Shown piece after piece: positions 11,394 to 23,457 of a DNA stretch of 64,000 nt. The notes under the pieces are model-generated. The model was not told the DNA's origin and ran no database searches. It worked only from the letters and a program-made list of their open reading frames with translations. Source of the stretch: Celoporthe dispersa. Taxonomy: Eukaryota > Ascomycota > Sordariomycetes > Diaporthales > Cryphonectriaceae. Position 1 is the first letter of the stretch. Every line of letters begins with the position of its first letter. A program made the position numbers and the translations under genes. The stretch spans positions 2,170,001 through 2,234,000 of the forward strand of contig WAID01000004.1 of NCBI GenBank assembly GCA_016584495.1. Reading direction: 5' to 3'.

Positions 11394-13291
11394 CTACACG
11401 GGCCGCAGGTCTTTCGAGTGCAGGGCCTTGGTCCATCTCGGGAGCTTGCGGTCTCGTTCGTATATGAAGCCGCAGTTGTTGCACAAGGACTGCGGTCGAT
11501 GTCAGTCTGGTCAGTCTGTGTGGTCAAGGAGTGAATCCGGCCAGCAGGTAGGAGGGAACTCACCCTCGGTCCGCGCGGCCCGTCGCGGACGGCCCAGATA
11601 CAGGTCCCCCAGATCTCACAGTGAGAACACCGCCAGGTGAACCGCTCATGTTCTGCAAGCGCCCCGCCGCCGCCATATCCACCTCCTCCGACGTCGGGCG
11701 TGAATCTGCCGCCCGGCGTCCCCGACCTCGCCAGCGGCGACAGGCTTCTGAACCGCTTCTTCTTCTTGCTCCGCTCACCGCGGCCCATTCTCTCCTCCTC
11801 CTGCTCGATCAGGCCGGCAAAGCCGAAGCCCGAGGGCACACCGCCGATCATGCCCGTGTTGCTCGAGAACCGCGCCGTCTCCCTGCGTAGCCGCCTGATC
11901 TGCCGCTCGCGGTCGCCTTCCCGCTTCTCGATCTCCTCCTTGCTGAGGATCTCGATCTTGGGCTCCCAGTCGTCTGCGAGGTGCTCCGGGTCGTACCGCC
12001 AGCCCGCACGCTCCCCATGTGACGTGATGGCCGCGTCATTGGGGAAGTCATTCGCGTTCAGCGCGGTGGCGCCCACCCACCCCGATATGACGCCGCCAGA
12101 TTCGCACGCTTCCTTCTTCAGCCGCAAGACCGCCTCGTAGATGGCATGCGTCATCGCCGGGACCCATTCGCCGGTGAGGCCGAGGTCCGCGCACGTCTGC
12201 CGGGAGAAGGCCTCAGCCGTTCCAGGAGGGTGTAGCAGGGACCATTCGAACTTGTCCGAGTAGAGCTGGTTCCCCATGTTGATGGTGAGGTTGATGATGC
12301 AGCGGTAGGTGTCGTCCGGGTTCAGGTCGTCCGCGTCGGGCGAGACATGCTCTGCGGTCGCAGCCACCTCGGCTGTAGCGCCCTGGGCGGGCGCGGATGG
12401 TGCGGTCGGGCCGGGGGTCGAGATGGAAAGCCTCGAGGGCGTCGCCGGGAGGCGGGACAGACCGCTTCGCACGGGGGTGTCGGCGCCGTTGAATCCCAGC
12501 GCTGCCGGCTGGGGGGTTGCAGGTATGCTCGTCCCGGCCTGTCGCTGGGGCGGTTCGGCCGAGGACGCGTGGGAATGAAACAGGGGGTGCAGGGCGACGC
12601 CTGCGTACTCCTCCAGCTGCGTGCGGATCTGCTTGCTGATCTCCGTGATGAACTGTTGTCGGTGGGAGGGAGGGAGATCGAGGTCCTGCACGAGCGTCGC
12701 GGCGAACTGGTCTGTCGTCACGAGGGTCTCGTGGAGGTTCCACAGGAACGTATCCTTGAGCCTGTATGGCAGCGTCATCTCGCCCATCCTGTACTGCGGC
12801 GCATTGTAGTCGACGCCGAGCGCGCCCTGGGGCGGGAGGGGATGAGGCGGCTGGGGAATGAAGGCCGGGACGTCGAGGTCGATGCGGATCGGAATCAGGG
12901 TGAGAGGCAGGCACGACTGCGCGTAGCCCTGCATGTCGGCGAGGCCCTGCTTCGACTTGTTCATCCACTCGCGGTATATGCCCTGCATCTCGACAGGCTC
13001 TGATGTTTCCTTGTTGACCTTGTCGCTGGGGTCAACCTTGGTGGTGCTGTCCTCGCGTCGCAAGCTGCGCAGGCCGGTGGGCCGCCGTCGGTCGTCCGAG
13101 TCCGAGTCTTCTATATCATAGCCATCCTCTGCATAGTTGATGATCGTGGTCCCTCGCTTGGTGGTGCGCGCGAGGGGGTTGGCCGGTTGGGACGAGGGAA
13201 GGACGGGCGTCAAGAGGGTGTTGGTGTAGGTGCGCAGACGGGGCGCGTAGGTCGAGAAGAAAGCCTGCGGCTCTTCTCTTGTGGCCGCCAT
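11394..13291 (-). CDS. SNF5/SFH1-family chromatin-remodelling subunit with C-terminal zinc finger
   Basis: Core subunit of SWI/SNF- or RSC-type remodelling complexes, acting in the nucleus. Exons are 13291-11564 and 11489-11394, joined by a GTGAGT intron, giving about 607 residues. The N-terminal third is charged and disordered (EDSDSDDRRR). The SNF5 repeats follow: one around residues 180-230 (WNLHETLVTTDQF) and a second around 330-395 (IINLTINMGNQLYSDKFEW). The C-terminus has a Cys4 finger of GATA type: CSHC before the intron and CNNC just after it, about 17 residues between the pairs. The intron therefore divides the finger, and an unspliced reading loses it. The final residues are basic (KALHSKDLRPV). 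I cannot decide between the Snf5 and Sfh1 orthologue. Confidence 0.88.
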
Positions 13292-14202
13292 CTTCGCATG
13301 CGAGGGAGCGGTATCCAGAGGTTTCCGATGAGGCCGGCGAGGGAGGTCGCGAGGACGTTGTTATCTCGTAAGATTCAAGCTCGTCAGAAGGAAGGGAGGA
13401 GAGGAGAGGGCCGGTAGTTAGGGCGGCCCGGGGTGGCCCTGGAGGAGCCTCTCGGGGTGTGTCGTCAATTGATCACTGAACGGGATGAAGGTTGAGAGGC
13501 GTGACCAGGCTGTGGATGAGTCCCAGTGGCTGAAATGATATCTGTGAAGAGTGAGGGGTGGTTGGATGAGAAGGCGGTTGATGTCTGTGGAATGGTTACT
13601 TGGTAGTTTTTTTTTTTTTTTTTTTTGGCTTTGCAGGTATGGACGGTCTATCGCGTCCTCAAGCCAAGCTGGAGTCGCGCCTGACTGGGCAAGGGTCGGG
13701 GCTTTGGGGAGAAGCTTGGACCACCTCCCCCACCATATCGCCTCCAGTAACGGCTAGGCTAGGCCAGGCCAGGCGTGCCAGGCTCAGGGGGCCTTCTCCC
13801 TTAGCACAGCCAGTGTACAGGGGGCAGCCATTGCTGTGTGTACAGTGTGTACAGTAGGGGACGTGACCATTATGGGTGCAGGGGGGTTCTGTAAACCACT
13901 AAAAGAACAGAAGCAGATGTGCGGCCAAGTTATGATGCATCCAACCAGCATCTTCTGCTTCTTAATTAAGACTACCACGAAGAGAGAGACAAGAAGAAGA
14001 AAAAGTCCTGCACGGCTCCTCATGCAGGAAGACAGGTCCACGACACAGGTGCAGGTCACCCGGATCTGCCGCTGGCATTGTCTGCCTTCACCTACAGTTC
14101 CAACAGCGTCTGTCTCTCCTCCTGCGAGGCCATCTCATGTCTCGTCATGCCTGCAGAATTGGTCAGTACACACAGCCCTCAAAGCCAAACGAGCCTTTCT
14201 CT
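13292..14202. other. Spacer with T tract
   Basis: No gene supported. It has a run of 20 T at 13607-13626 and short open frames only. Upstream of the SNF5-like gene and downstream of the S28 peptidase, so it should hold the SNF5 promoter. Confidence 0.55.
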
Positions 14203-16071
14203 CTATGCACCCGTACTCTTCGCCTGCTTCCACTCTTCCACCCAGGCCTTGACAAACTGGACCTCCTCCGCCTGGACGTCCTTGATGGTCGCAGGCGGGA
14301 GGGTGGCTGTCGTCTCGTTGGGGAACAGGCCGTTCTCGTCCCAGTGGTGCACCGCGTCTGGGATCAGGTGCACAGGCTCGTCCGTCGTCGAGTCCCTCTC
14401 GGGCAGCCCGATCGCGAGCGGTGTCGCCTGGCGCCAAGGGTCGTGCTGCCCACCGATGATGGCAAGGCGCGGGTACGAGATGTTGAACCCGCCCCACTGG
14501 TTGATCCGCTCAATGTCCGAGGGGGTCGTGATGTTGAAGGCCTCCTTGCACACGACCGATTCGTACTCGAGGTCGATCAGGCGCGAGATGAGCGGCAGCT
14601 GGTCCTTGGGCACGCCCGAGCCCGTCTGGAGGTAACCCCACTCGAAGCAGTACTGGTACGGCCACGACCGCCAGGTCTGGCTGATGTCGTCGAGCTCGTA
14701 GAAGGTCGAGTTGTAGTTGGTCAGGCACTCGTCCTGCGTCAGGCCCTCCGCGGCGCACGCGCTGACGACCTCATCGTTCACGAAGCCGATGTAGTTGAGC
14801 ATCGGGCCTGTGAGCGCAGCCGTCTCGTCGGCGTACCCGGCAGCCCTGAGTAGCGTGACCACCTCGCCCTGCTTGGAGGCGGTGTTGTTGTACAGCAGGG
14901 CGGTGCTGCTCACGGCGTCGCAGTAGGTGCCGTACGTCGTGTCGTTCACTGCCGGGTCCCAGTTCGTGCTCTGCAGCCCGCCGATCCCGCCCGAGATGGC
15001 GTTGGCGAAGTCGTCGCTGCGCGTCACGTTGCCGAGCCCAAAGACGTCCTTGAGCTGCTGCACGTAGTCCGTCCCGCTCTTGCCGATGAGGATGTTGTCG
15101 ACGACATTGGTGAGCTTCTGTGTGTTGGTGGCGCAGTCGCCTGGGGCAAACAGCTGGGCCGCCTCGTAGTACTGCCAGTAGTCGTAGATGGCCTCTGTCA
15201 CGCCGGAGCTCGAGATGGCCCCCCAGTAGATGTCCGGGTACAGCTTGCGCAGGAACGCGACAAAGGCGCCGGCATAGCTTCCTCCGTACGCGATGTACGG
15301 CACGCTGGAGGGCGAGAGATCAAAGTCCTCCAGCCCCTCGAACTGGACGTGCGTTGCAAAGTACGCCATGTCTGCCAGGGCTTGATCGGTCGTCAGGAAT
15401 CGCAGATTTTCCGTGCTGAGGTCCGGCGTGGGAAAACTCGTTCCGTAGTAGCGGTGTTCCAGGATAACGCCCAGCCCGCCGGTAGCATTGGCGAGAATAG
15501 ACACAATACCCTTCTGAAGATACGGCAAGCGGTCGACACCGGTATCCTCGCCACTCTGGAGGACAATGACGGGTCCGCCTTCTTGGTAGTGGCTCGCATC
15601 GAACCAGTATCTCAGGTTGAAAGTGCCATTGGTCTGTGTCCTGGTCAGCAAGCAGAACAAGCCAGGTCCATGCACAATGCGATCTATTCGGAGTGTTTTT
15701 TTTTCTTCTTCTCTTTCTTCTTCTTTCTTTTCTTTCTTTCTTGTTATATAGAAGGGAAAGAAAAGATAGAGAAAAGAGAGAAAATAGAAAGAAAAGGACG
15801 GACAGGAAAATGGTGTCCGACATACATGAGGTTCATATATCGAGTCATTATGAAAGTGGTCAATAGGCACGCTGAGATTGTAGGCCGGATACAGCAGGCT
15901 CGGGTCGACATCGCGAGACTGCAGTCCCCCGGCGAGACTTCGACTATACCCGCGTTCCCGCACCGCGGCGTTGTCTGCCATGGCCTGGAGCTGGCTGACC
16001 GTGGACTTTGTCCGCAGGGCGTCGGCAGCACCAAGCCCTAAAAGGGCGGCAACAATGCTCTTCCACGCCAT
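14203..16071 (-). CDS. Secreted serine peptidase, family S28 (lysosomal Pro-X carboxypeptidase / DPP2 type)
   Basis: Peptidase expected to cleave after proline, either as a carboxypeptidase or as a dipeptidyl peptidase. Exons are 16071-15826 and 15633-14203, about 558 residues. The 192-base intron has a GTATGT donor and an ACACAG acceptor and contains long AG- and T-rich tracts. A signal peptide covers residues 1-20 (MAWKSIVAALLGLGAADA). Family landmarks in order are VPIDHFHNDSIYEPH, LRYWFDASHY, EHRYYG, the nucleophile GGSYAG, the acid in GGQHDPWR and the catalytic His in DAVHHWDENG. Many N-glycosylation sequons fit an extracellular or vacuolar enzyme. Start, catalytic triad and length are all as expected, so the copy looks intact. 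Confidence 0.92.
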   Translation of the reverse strand: MAWKSIVAALLGLGAADALRTKSTVSQLQAMADNAAVRERGYSRSLAGGLQSRDVDPSLLYPAYNLSVPIDHFHNDSIYEPHVCRTPFSCPSFSFYFLSFLYLFFPFYITRKKEKKEEEREEEKKTLRIDRIVHGPGLFCLLTRTQTNGTFNLRYWFDASHYQEGGPVIVLQSGEDTGVDRLPYLQKGIVSILANATGGLGVILEHRYYGTSFPTPDLSTENLRFLTTDQALADMAYFATHVQFEGLEDFDLSPSSVPYIAYGGSYAGAFVAFLRKLYPDIYWGAISSSGVTEAIYDYWQYYEAAQLFAPGDCATNTQKLTNVVDNILIGKSGTDYVQQLKDVFGLGNVTRSDDFANAISGGIGGLQSTNWDPAVNDTTYGTYCDAVSSTALLYNNTASKQGEVVTLLRAAGYADETAALTGPMLNYIGFVNDEVVSACAAEGLTQDECLTNYNSTFYELDDISQTWRSWPYQYCFEWGYLQTGSGVPKDQLPLISRLIDLEYESVVCKEAFNITTPSDIERINQWGGFNISYPRLAIIGGQHDPWRQATPLAIGLPERDSTTDEPVHLIPDAVHHWDENGLFPNETTATLPPATIKDVQAEEVQFVKAWVEEWKQAKSTGA

Positions 16072-18264
16072 ATTCGAAGATTCGCTCGCCGGTGATCTTC
16101 ACGATAGTAGGCGGAGGGTTTGGGAACCACGTAATGGCTCAAGAGCACAAGGGAAAGAGGAGGGGGATAAGCATGACAGGTTTATAAGCAGAGGGGCTCA
16201 ACTCACCAGGGTGGCACTGACAACATTCGACATGCAGTAATTAGCAGGAAAGAGGCGACAGGCTATGACTGGGCCAGGTAGTATCGTCTGCAGGGAGGAG
16301 CAGCGGTCCTGATCACCGAGAAGAGCTCGGCACGCGGTACACCCTCCTGTGGCGGTAAGAACGATGTCTGCGTCGGATTATGATATGGCGCAAGGGCCCT
16401 CGTCTGGGTAAGCAGGTGCTCGCTATCGATGCGTTGATACCTCCCGTTAAGATTGCCACAGGCAATTAGAAACAATTGTGCTACGCTGTAAATGGAAGGT
16501 GATGTAGCGGCCCGGGCACACCCAGCCACACCTGCATGTAGTGATCGTCCCAGTGGGACAGGCCTGTCAGCCCTAGCAATCACTGCAGCTGCCATAGCAG
16601 AAGCCTGTAGCCGCGGTCCCCCCTCGCTCCCTTGCTGAGCTCGAAAGCAGAAAGGAAAATGCGGAGAGGGGAGAAGAAGTGTGAGGGAACAAAGCAAGAG
16701 TGAATGAGAGAACCAAATTTTAGAGCCAAAAAAGAGAAGAAAATGTAAAGAAGGAAGGGAAAAAGATAGGCAAATGTCTGTGTTGTCACCATGACAGCGT
16801 CAATTCCGCAAATCCATTGAACCCAACCCTTTGGGTGAGAACGCACTCATCTAATGCGGAGTACATCATATTCATAGAATATCACCATCCTAGCCTGCTC
16901 GTCCTTAGCGAAGATGCTGCTCCAAAACTAAAGGACAATCAAGTGCATGGGAGAAGCCCAGGCGGTCCCCACGACAGGATAATCGTCAGCGAGGAAAATC
17001 CCGCACAATAGGAATGGTATGTTGCAGTGCGTTTCCTACCCTTGAATAATACTATTGTTAGAACGTAATGCTTCGAAACAATCATTGCTGCAGGCAAGTC
17101 ACCTTCCTCCTCCGTCTCCCAATGGGGAGAGACAGCTGAAGAGGAAGGTTGATATCATCGAGGAGGTATCATATGCCTAGTACAATCGGACGCAGATCTG
17201 TTGAAGAAAAAAAAACTATTATTATTGTTACTATTATCATTACAATATTTTAGTCAAAGAATCAAGAGTTGGCAGCCTCGATTCTTGGTGGTATCAGCAC
17301 CGACGAGGCAGCGATCATACGGAACCCAGAAGCAGCTGAAGACGGACACTTTCCACGAAGACTACTACAACATGAAATATACTGCTCTACAGGACAAACA
17401 AACTCCATCAGTCCCTGTATATCAAGCGGCCGGTGCAACTCCCCTAGATTAGATTTTGCCGGACACAATTGCTCATAATTGGCGACAAAAGATCAGCATC
17501 AAGCCAAGACCATTATTATTACGTTGTCATACTCAGTCATGATACTAGAGCCCCGGATTGAAGCGCTCGGCTTTAGCTAATATATATAACTATTCAACAA
17601 AGTCTGCCCGCAAGTGAACTCCGATAGGGAGGCCCCTTCACCCTCGCCGTTATTGATGTTTGGTCATGGCCACACTATTACACCAATTCTCACAGCCCAC
17701 ACCGCCGCGTACGTACCATGTTCTACAAGATGATCCTGAAACTGTGCAAATTCTCGACATGAACAACAAATTTGAGACGGATTTTGACTCCGGCTGTCTT
17801 GAAAGTTATGCTTTCGCCGCATCGGGTGGGACACCAATACGTCACGGCGAGAGATAACAACACCTTCCGGTCACTTCCGTCTACAGTTCATCAGCAATTG
17901 ATGAGTCTGGCGCCAAAGATAAGGAGTTGCAGGAACGTTGCCAATCCACAAGTATCATGAGGGTTCGTGTGATCATAGGAAACTCGTGCCCTCAAGCAAA
18001 TGTGTGTATCTTGGATATCATCGGAGGTGGCCGGCACGGCATCACCATGCCAGCCCAGTGGCAGCTTATCAATATTATCGAAATAGTGTTAGAGCTTATG
18101 ACCTCCAAAATCAAAAGCCAGCCGCACCCCCGCAAACAGCTGCCCGTGGATCTCATACAGACAGATTTTCAAACGCCTTTTCCAACATCATCTGAGGAGC
18201 TTTCACCCTCGCTCGCTCGAGGCTCAGAAGAACTATCAAAAGATCCCACGGATCAGCACCAGCC
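16072..18264. other. Spacer between divergent S28 peptidase and 2OG oxygenase genes
   Basis: 2.2 kb with no supportable gene. Short open frames on both strands match nothing. The segment near 17205-17245 is an ATT/TTA-rich simple sequence. Promoters of both flanking genes should be in here. Confidence 0.55.
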
Positions 18265-19408
18265 ATGGCCACCACATATGTGGATCGTCAGATCCCCAAG
18301 GTAAGCAAGAAGAGATGTTGCGACTGAAGCACCCCAACTACTCTCTACAGTCTTCCTCATTTGAACTTGGCGACCCAAGCTCACCGTATCATCAGATTTC
18401 CCTTCGCGAATTTGACAGCAGGATCGACGAGATCACTGTCGCGATCTGCAATGCCGCTGAAAATGTCGGCTTCTTCTCCGTCGTTGACCATGGACTCACG
18501 CCGGAGGAGATCAAGGCATCTTCGCCGTGTCAGAGAGCTTCTTCGCGCTGCCCGACGATGTAAAGGCCACGGTACCATGGAACCCGCAGAATGTGGGCTG
18601 GGAGAAGAACTCGCAGGTTCGGCCCTCGACTGGTGCCGCCGATATGAAGGAGTCGTACCAGCTGCAGTTCGGCGAGAACATGCTCACCGGCGGGAAGGGC
18701 TCGTCTGGCGACACCAGCATGTGGATGAGCGATCGCCACCTCCCAGGCTTCCGACATGACTGCCTGCGCTTCATGCACCGCGTCCAGGAGGTTTCCAACA
18801 AACTCATGGTCTGTCTTGCCCGGGGCCTAGGCTTTCCAGACGACTACTTCCTCAAGTCCCACGATCCTTCCGACCCGACGTGCCAGAATGTCATGCGTCT
18901 CCTGCACTACTTTGCCACCCCGGAGGTCAACGACGGCAAGATCTATCACCGAGCTGGAGCACACGCAGACTGGGGTCTTTTGACGCTGCTCTTCCAGCAG
19001 GAGGGACAGACCGGGCTCGAAATCTGTCCAGGCCGCGAGGCGGTGACCAAGTTTGCCCTGGGAGATACGTGGACCAGAGTCAACATCGAGCCGAGTGCTA
19101 TTATCTGCAACATTGGCGACATGCTCATGAGCTGGTCTGACGACCGGTTCAAGTCTACATTCCACCGTGTCAAGGCGCCCTGCGAGCCGGGCGACTACTA
19201 CGGCGAGCGCTTCAGCATCGCCTTCTTCAACCAGCCGAGCAAGGATACTCTGATCCAGGGCCCCAAAAGGAAGTACCCAGAGATCACGGGCCGGCAGTTT
19301 ATTGCCAATGCTATGAGGAACAATTTTGCGGCTGGCAAAAGTGGAACCACGGCGCAGGAACAAGTGGCTATGCACGAGTCCTCGTCGGCCATACCAGCTG
19401 GTGCTTGA
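18265..19408 (+). CDS. 2-oxoglutarate/Fe(II) dioxygenase, isopenicillin-N-synthase-like, with a one-base frame break
   Basis: Non-haem iron oxygenase of the DIOX_N plus 2OG-FeII_Oxy type, which hydroxylates or desaturates small molecules. A tiny first exon (18265-18300, 12 residues) is joined by a 50-base GTAAGC...CTACAG intron to 18351-19408, about 364 residues. The N-terminal domain shows AENVGFFSVVDHGL. Iron ligands are in HADWGLLTLL (His and Asp) and FHRVKAP (second His); the 2-oxoglutarate Arg is in RFSIAFF. Near 18516-18522 the frame shifts by one: homology passes from PEEIKA to FAVSESFFALPDDVKA as if one base were missing. Nothing there resembles an intron. It lies upstream of, and on the same strand as, the TmpA-like gene. 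The substrate is unknown. Confidence 0.85.
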
Positions 19409-22075
19409 TAATTATCTAGTCACAGAAGTCTTAATTGTATACGGCGTAGTTGCTTTTTGACATCACTTCTCAACTTTTTGATGTTTCAATTAATTAGCCT
19501 GCGGAGCAGATGTCAGCAGGCGAGATTGCTCTTCAGAGGCCGCCCTTTGAAGGCCGTGAATCATTCCTCCAGATACTTCGTCGGCTCGCCACCGCTTCTT
19601 TTCCTTTCTTCTTCTTCAGCTGTAGGAAGTGATCCTGGCGTAGTGTCGTGATCAAGAAGCAAAAACACAACAACGTTATTTGAGTTTTTAAATCCTTTCT
19701 CGTTGGCCTCCCGAGAGGCCGCTTTGAGTGGTGAATGAACGGGCAGAGCTGGACGAATTATATTGATCAAGCATAACGCAAGTAGGATAAGGAACAAGGG
19801 TCCATGCGTCGTTCTGGAAGCTTGAGCTGCATGCCCGGATTCTAGAATCCCGAGGTTCTAGATTTTAAGCAAAATCAAGGGTCCAGATTACTCAGAGAAT
19901 CCTCTGTATTGGTCCCAGATCAAGGCTCTCAATGTTACTGATACTGGCAGGTTTCTCACACCACGCAAAGGGGCCCATGCAAGTCAATCAACACGAAGTA
20001 GCTTTCACATAAGGTGTTGGATCCTCCTGACTAGGGTTCTGTTCGGGCGGAAGGATGGTGGTTGGACCTTCGCGCCCTCAGACCCGCGTTCACGAATCTG
20101 TCAGTCGAGACCTATGCGAGTCGCCGCTGTTGGTCGTGGCATGCCCGACGCCACACCCAGCCCCCATGTGGACGTGTAAGGAGGCTATGGTGGCCTGGCC
20201 GCCGGCCGCTTTCGAACCTTACCATTCACCAGAAAGTGATGAGTGGGCGGTTCTGGAGCGCGTATCCTGGACGAAGGATTATGTGCCGTAATCATAAAGG
20301 TTTGGTACATTGGTCCCCTTTGCTTACGTAGCGGAAGCGCTTCAAGTAATCTCCGGATCCTCGCAAATGCGAAAGTACCAAAACGAGGCTTAGAGGAAAA
20401 GGAGATGTCGCATATGTGTCCCAAAACTCTAGTATTTGATAATGTATTGCAAGATGTCACCGGATTCGGTAGCCTAGGAGACAGACCTCCGCACTTTTCA
20501 ACTAGGCTCTCTTCAAAATCATGCAAACCAATTGGGTATATTCAGTGTCGATCTTGGAGCACTGTACTCGTCTCAGCTCGAGTCAACGACAGGATTGCTC
20601 ACAAATAATGTTGAGAACAGCAAAGAGGAAGAGTGAAATCCATGCGTGCCGTTCGGTTTTCCTTTCATCCGCTGTACAGTCAAATGTGATGCTCACAATG
20701 AAGCGCTGAATCTGGCCGGTCTGTTGATTAGTTAAGGCCAAAAAAAATGTGTTATATAATGTGACTAGTTGAAAAGATGTATCAGTCGCAATCTGCGACA
20801 CAGTATGCACATGCAGTCACGCGCACATAACCGTTGTGCCGACAGCACGTTTCTTCTCGTGCAACTCAAACCACGTTTCATGGTCGCACCATCCTCAGCC
20901 GTCCTTCGGGAAGGTCCTCGTTCTAGCATCAGCTTATTCTGCGACGACAGCACGTAATATATCCTCGAAATGCAGGGGTGGATGACTGGCAACTCCGGGT
21001 TGGTAAGATGCATGTACTTGGGCGATGCTTATGTGCATGGATGGCCCCCGAGGAAGGAAATCACCTAATGGGCCTGCAGGAAGCATTTGTTGAGCACGTC
21101 GTATTTTTTTTATTCCAGTTACCTAGATGATACACATATCAGTTCTTACGGCTCGTAACCTTTTTTTTTCTCCTTTTCCTGCCGCACTCTAATGCTCACG
21201 ACCCCTGCTCACCCGCTAGAGGTACACCTCAACTCTTCCTCATGATTAGATGTGCTGGGAATCCCGAGGTACGCATATACAGAGTGAAGAACGCGCCTTG
21301 ATAGGTACTTACTCGGCCGACAGAACCAATCAAGAGGCGAGGTCAGGCATCGCATTCTATGTCCTCAGTGCGGCTGTCAGTAAGCAACGGCCGAACCCAA
21401 CGTTATAATTGATCCAGGAACGATGCTCAGCCCTCACAGTAGAGACCCTGCCGCCCAGCAGTGTCACTTATGATGAGGTCGGCAGCTCCGCAGCTCCGAT
21501 ATGCGCTTGAGACATGTACTGGAGAACAACCTTGCTTTTTCTTACAGATAGTTGCTCGACGGAGGATACATCGACTAAGGAGCAACGCCAAGAAGATTCG
21601 GATGCCCTTAGTGAGGCTGTCAGTAGATACAGGGCCCTGTGACGCTGTGGACGTGGCCGAGAACGCAGCTCAGCCCTCTTAATAGGCTGGTTACGAGAAT
21701 CCGATTGTGGTCTAGCTGGACCCAACATGCTCCAGCCGTGTCTCAAACTAAGGCTTCTGGTGTTTAGGAAGCATGCAAGGCTGCCTGCAGGTGCCTGTGT
21801 CGGTGGCGGACTTGTTTACGCAAGGGTTCAAAGTTCACAGGATCATGACACAGGGATACAATTTGATTTTTATATCAAGTCGATTCATGTCCCAGGACAG
21901 GACCGTTGTCAAGATGAGGTGTTGTTTTGTTCTTAAGCTCCCCCTCACCCACCTCAGCCATGCCAATCTGTGCTGTTCGCTCGGACAATCACTTTTGCTC
22001 AGGCACAGCTTCAACTTGGCGCCCTCCCTCCCCCCCATATAGCCTCGTCTCCCGAACGCATTCTCAAACATCACC
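19409..22075. other. Spacer without a supported gene
   Basis: 2.7 kb. Several open frames of 60-120 codons occur (for example 20185-20608 on both strands) but none has a family motif or clear gene structure. A T run near 21161-21169 and a T-rich stretch near 21105 are the only simple sequences. The CATATAG at about 22036 is a possible TATA-like element for the TmpA-like gene. Confidence 0.5.
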
Positions 22076-23457
22076 ATGACCGACCAGAAGCAAATATCTC
22101 CAAAGGACGGGGTTGTTGTCAGGCAGGCCGACATGGACTCCATCGACCTTGAAGAGCAAAGGGCGGGGAGCTGAAGCCCGTGGTCTACTCGGCTCTCCGC
22201 TACAAACTCCTGGATACATACCGACGGCTCTTCACCCTTGTGTTTATTGGGAACATCGTTGCCCTCATCGTGATTGCGAGGCGGGGCCTCCACGTGATCG
22301 ACTTGCTCACAGCATGTGCGGCCAACGTTACTGTCTGTGGACTTGCACGACAACCCCTAGTCGTCAACTCGCTCTTCTACATCTTCTGCCTCATTCCCAA
22401 CGCAACACCGATACGGCTTCGTCACCTCGCCTGCAAGATCTTCCACCTAGGAGGCGTCCACAGCGGCTGTGGTGTTGCTTCGCTCGTGTGGTATATTGCG
22501 TTTTTCGTCGTGTACTGCTTCCAGCTCGCCTCGACAGCACCGACCCCTGCGGATATCGCCATCCTTGTCCTTGCCTCTCTGATCCTCTGTGCTCTGTTGG
22601 CCGTCATCATGGTCACCTACCCACGGTTCCGAGAGAGGCATCACGACATGTTTGAGTTCACACACCGATTCGGCGCATGGACGATTCTCGCCTTGTTCTG
22701 GGCTCTGCTCCTCGTCTTTGCCTCGCAAGAGAAGCCGTCTATGGGGCTATTCTTAGTCTCACAGCCAGCATTCTGGTTCCAGACCATTACCACGCTAGCA
22801 ATCATCCACCCGTGGACAATGCTACGAAAGGTCGATGTCATTCCTGAGGCTCTCTCGACCCATGTTGTCCGCCTCCACTTGAACTACGCATCGATAGTGT
22901 ACGGCCAGGCCATCTCCATGTCAAGGCACCCGCTGCGCGACTGGCACAGCTTTGCAGTCATACCAGATCGTTTCGACTCGCCGGATACAAGATTCTCCTG
23001 CCTCGTGTCCAAAGCAGGTGACTGGACGTCCTCCGTCATCGCAGAGCAGCCGACCAAGATCTGGGTGCGCGGCATCCCCACCTCTGGCTTTGCCTATGTC
23101 ATGCGTCTGTTCAGCCGAATCGTCGTCGTGGCTACGGGATCAGGAATCGGACCGTGTGTCGCGCTGATCGACGACGATAAAAGGCCTTCGATGAGAGTCA
23201 TCTGGCAGACCAGATCTCCCCTGAAGACGTATGGGCAGCGAACCATGGATCTTGTCCATCGGTTGGATCCGGATCCGATGGTGATTGACACAAGCGTATC
23301 CGGGAGGGTGGACATGGTCCCCTCCATCATGCGGCTGTACGAAGAAACGAATGCCGAGGCTGTTTGTATCATCAGCAACGGCGTTATGACCAAAAAGCTC
23401 GTCTTCGATCTGGAGAGGAGAGGTGTCAGGGCATACGGGCCTATTTTTGACAGCTAG
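22076..23457 (+). CDS. TmpA-like integral membrane flavoprotein, with a one-base frame break near the N-terminus
   Basis: Resembles TmpA of Aspergillus nidulans, a membrane flavoprotein tied to a developmental signal for conidiation. About 460 residues from the ATG at 22076. After a short cytosolic leader come the family block YSALRYKLLDTYRRLFTLVF and about seven membrane segments, including MFEFTHRFGAWTILALFWALLL. The C-terminal half is a ferredoxin-reductase-like module: HPLRDWHSFAVI for flavin and VVVATGSGIGPCVALI for the nucleotide. The annotated start and the main frame are one base apart. The G4 run at 22165-22168 is the likely place of a missing base. Without that, translation would have to begin at a non-ATG codon near 22180. 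The next gene on this strand encodes another flavoprotein. Confidence 0.8.

Noticed and set aside
12213..12968. 251-codon frame on the minus strand in another frame of the SNF5-like gene
   Set aside because: It overlaps the SNF5 repeats in a different frame and reads as low-complexity Arg/Pro sequence.
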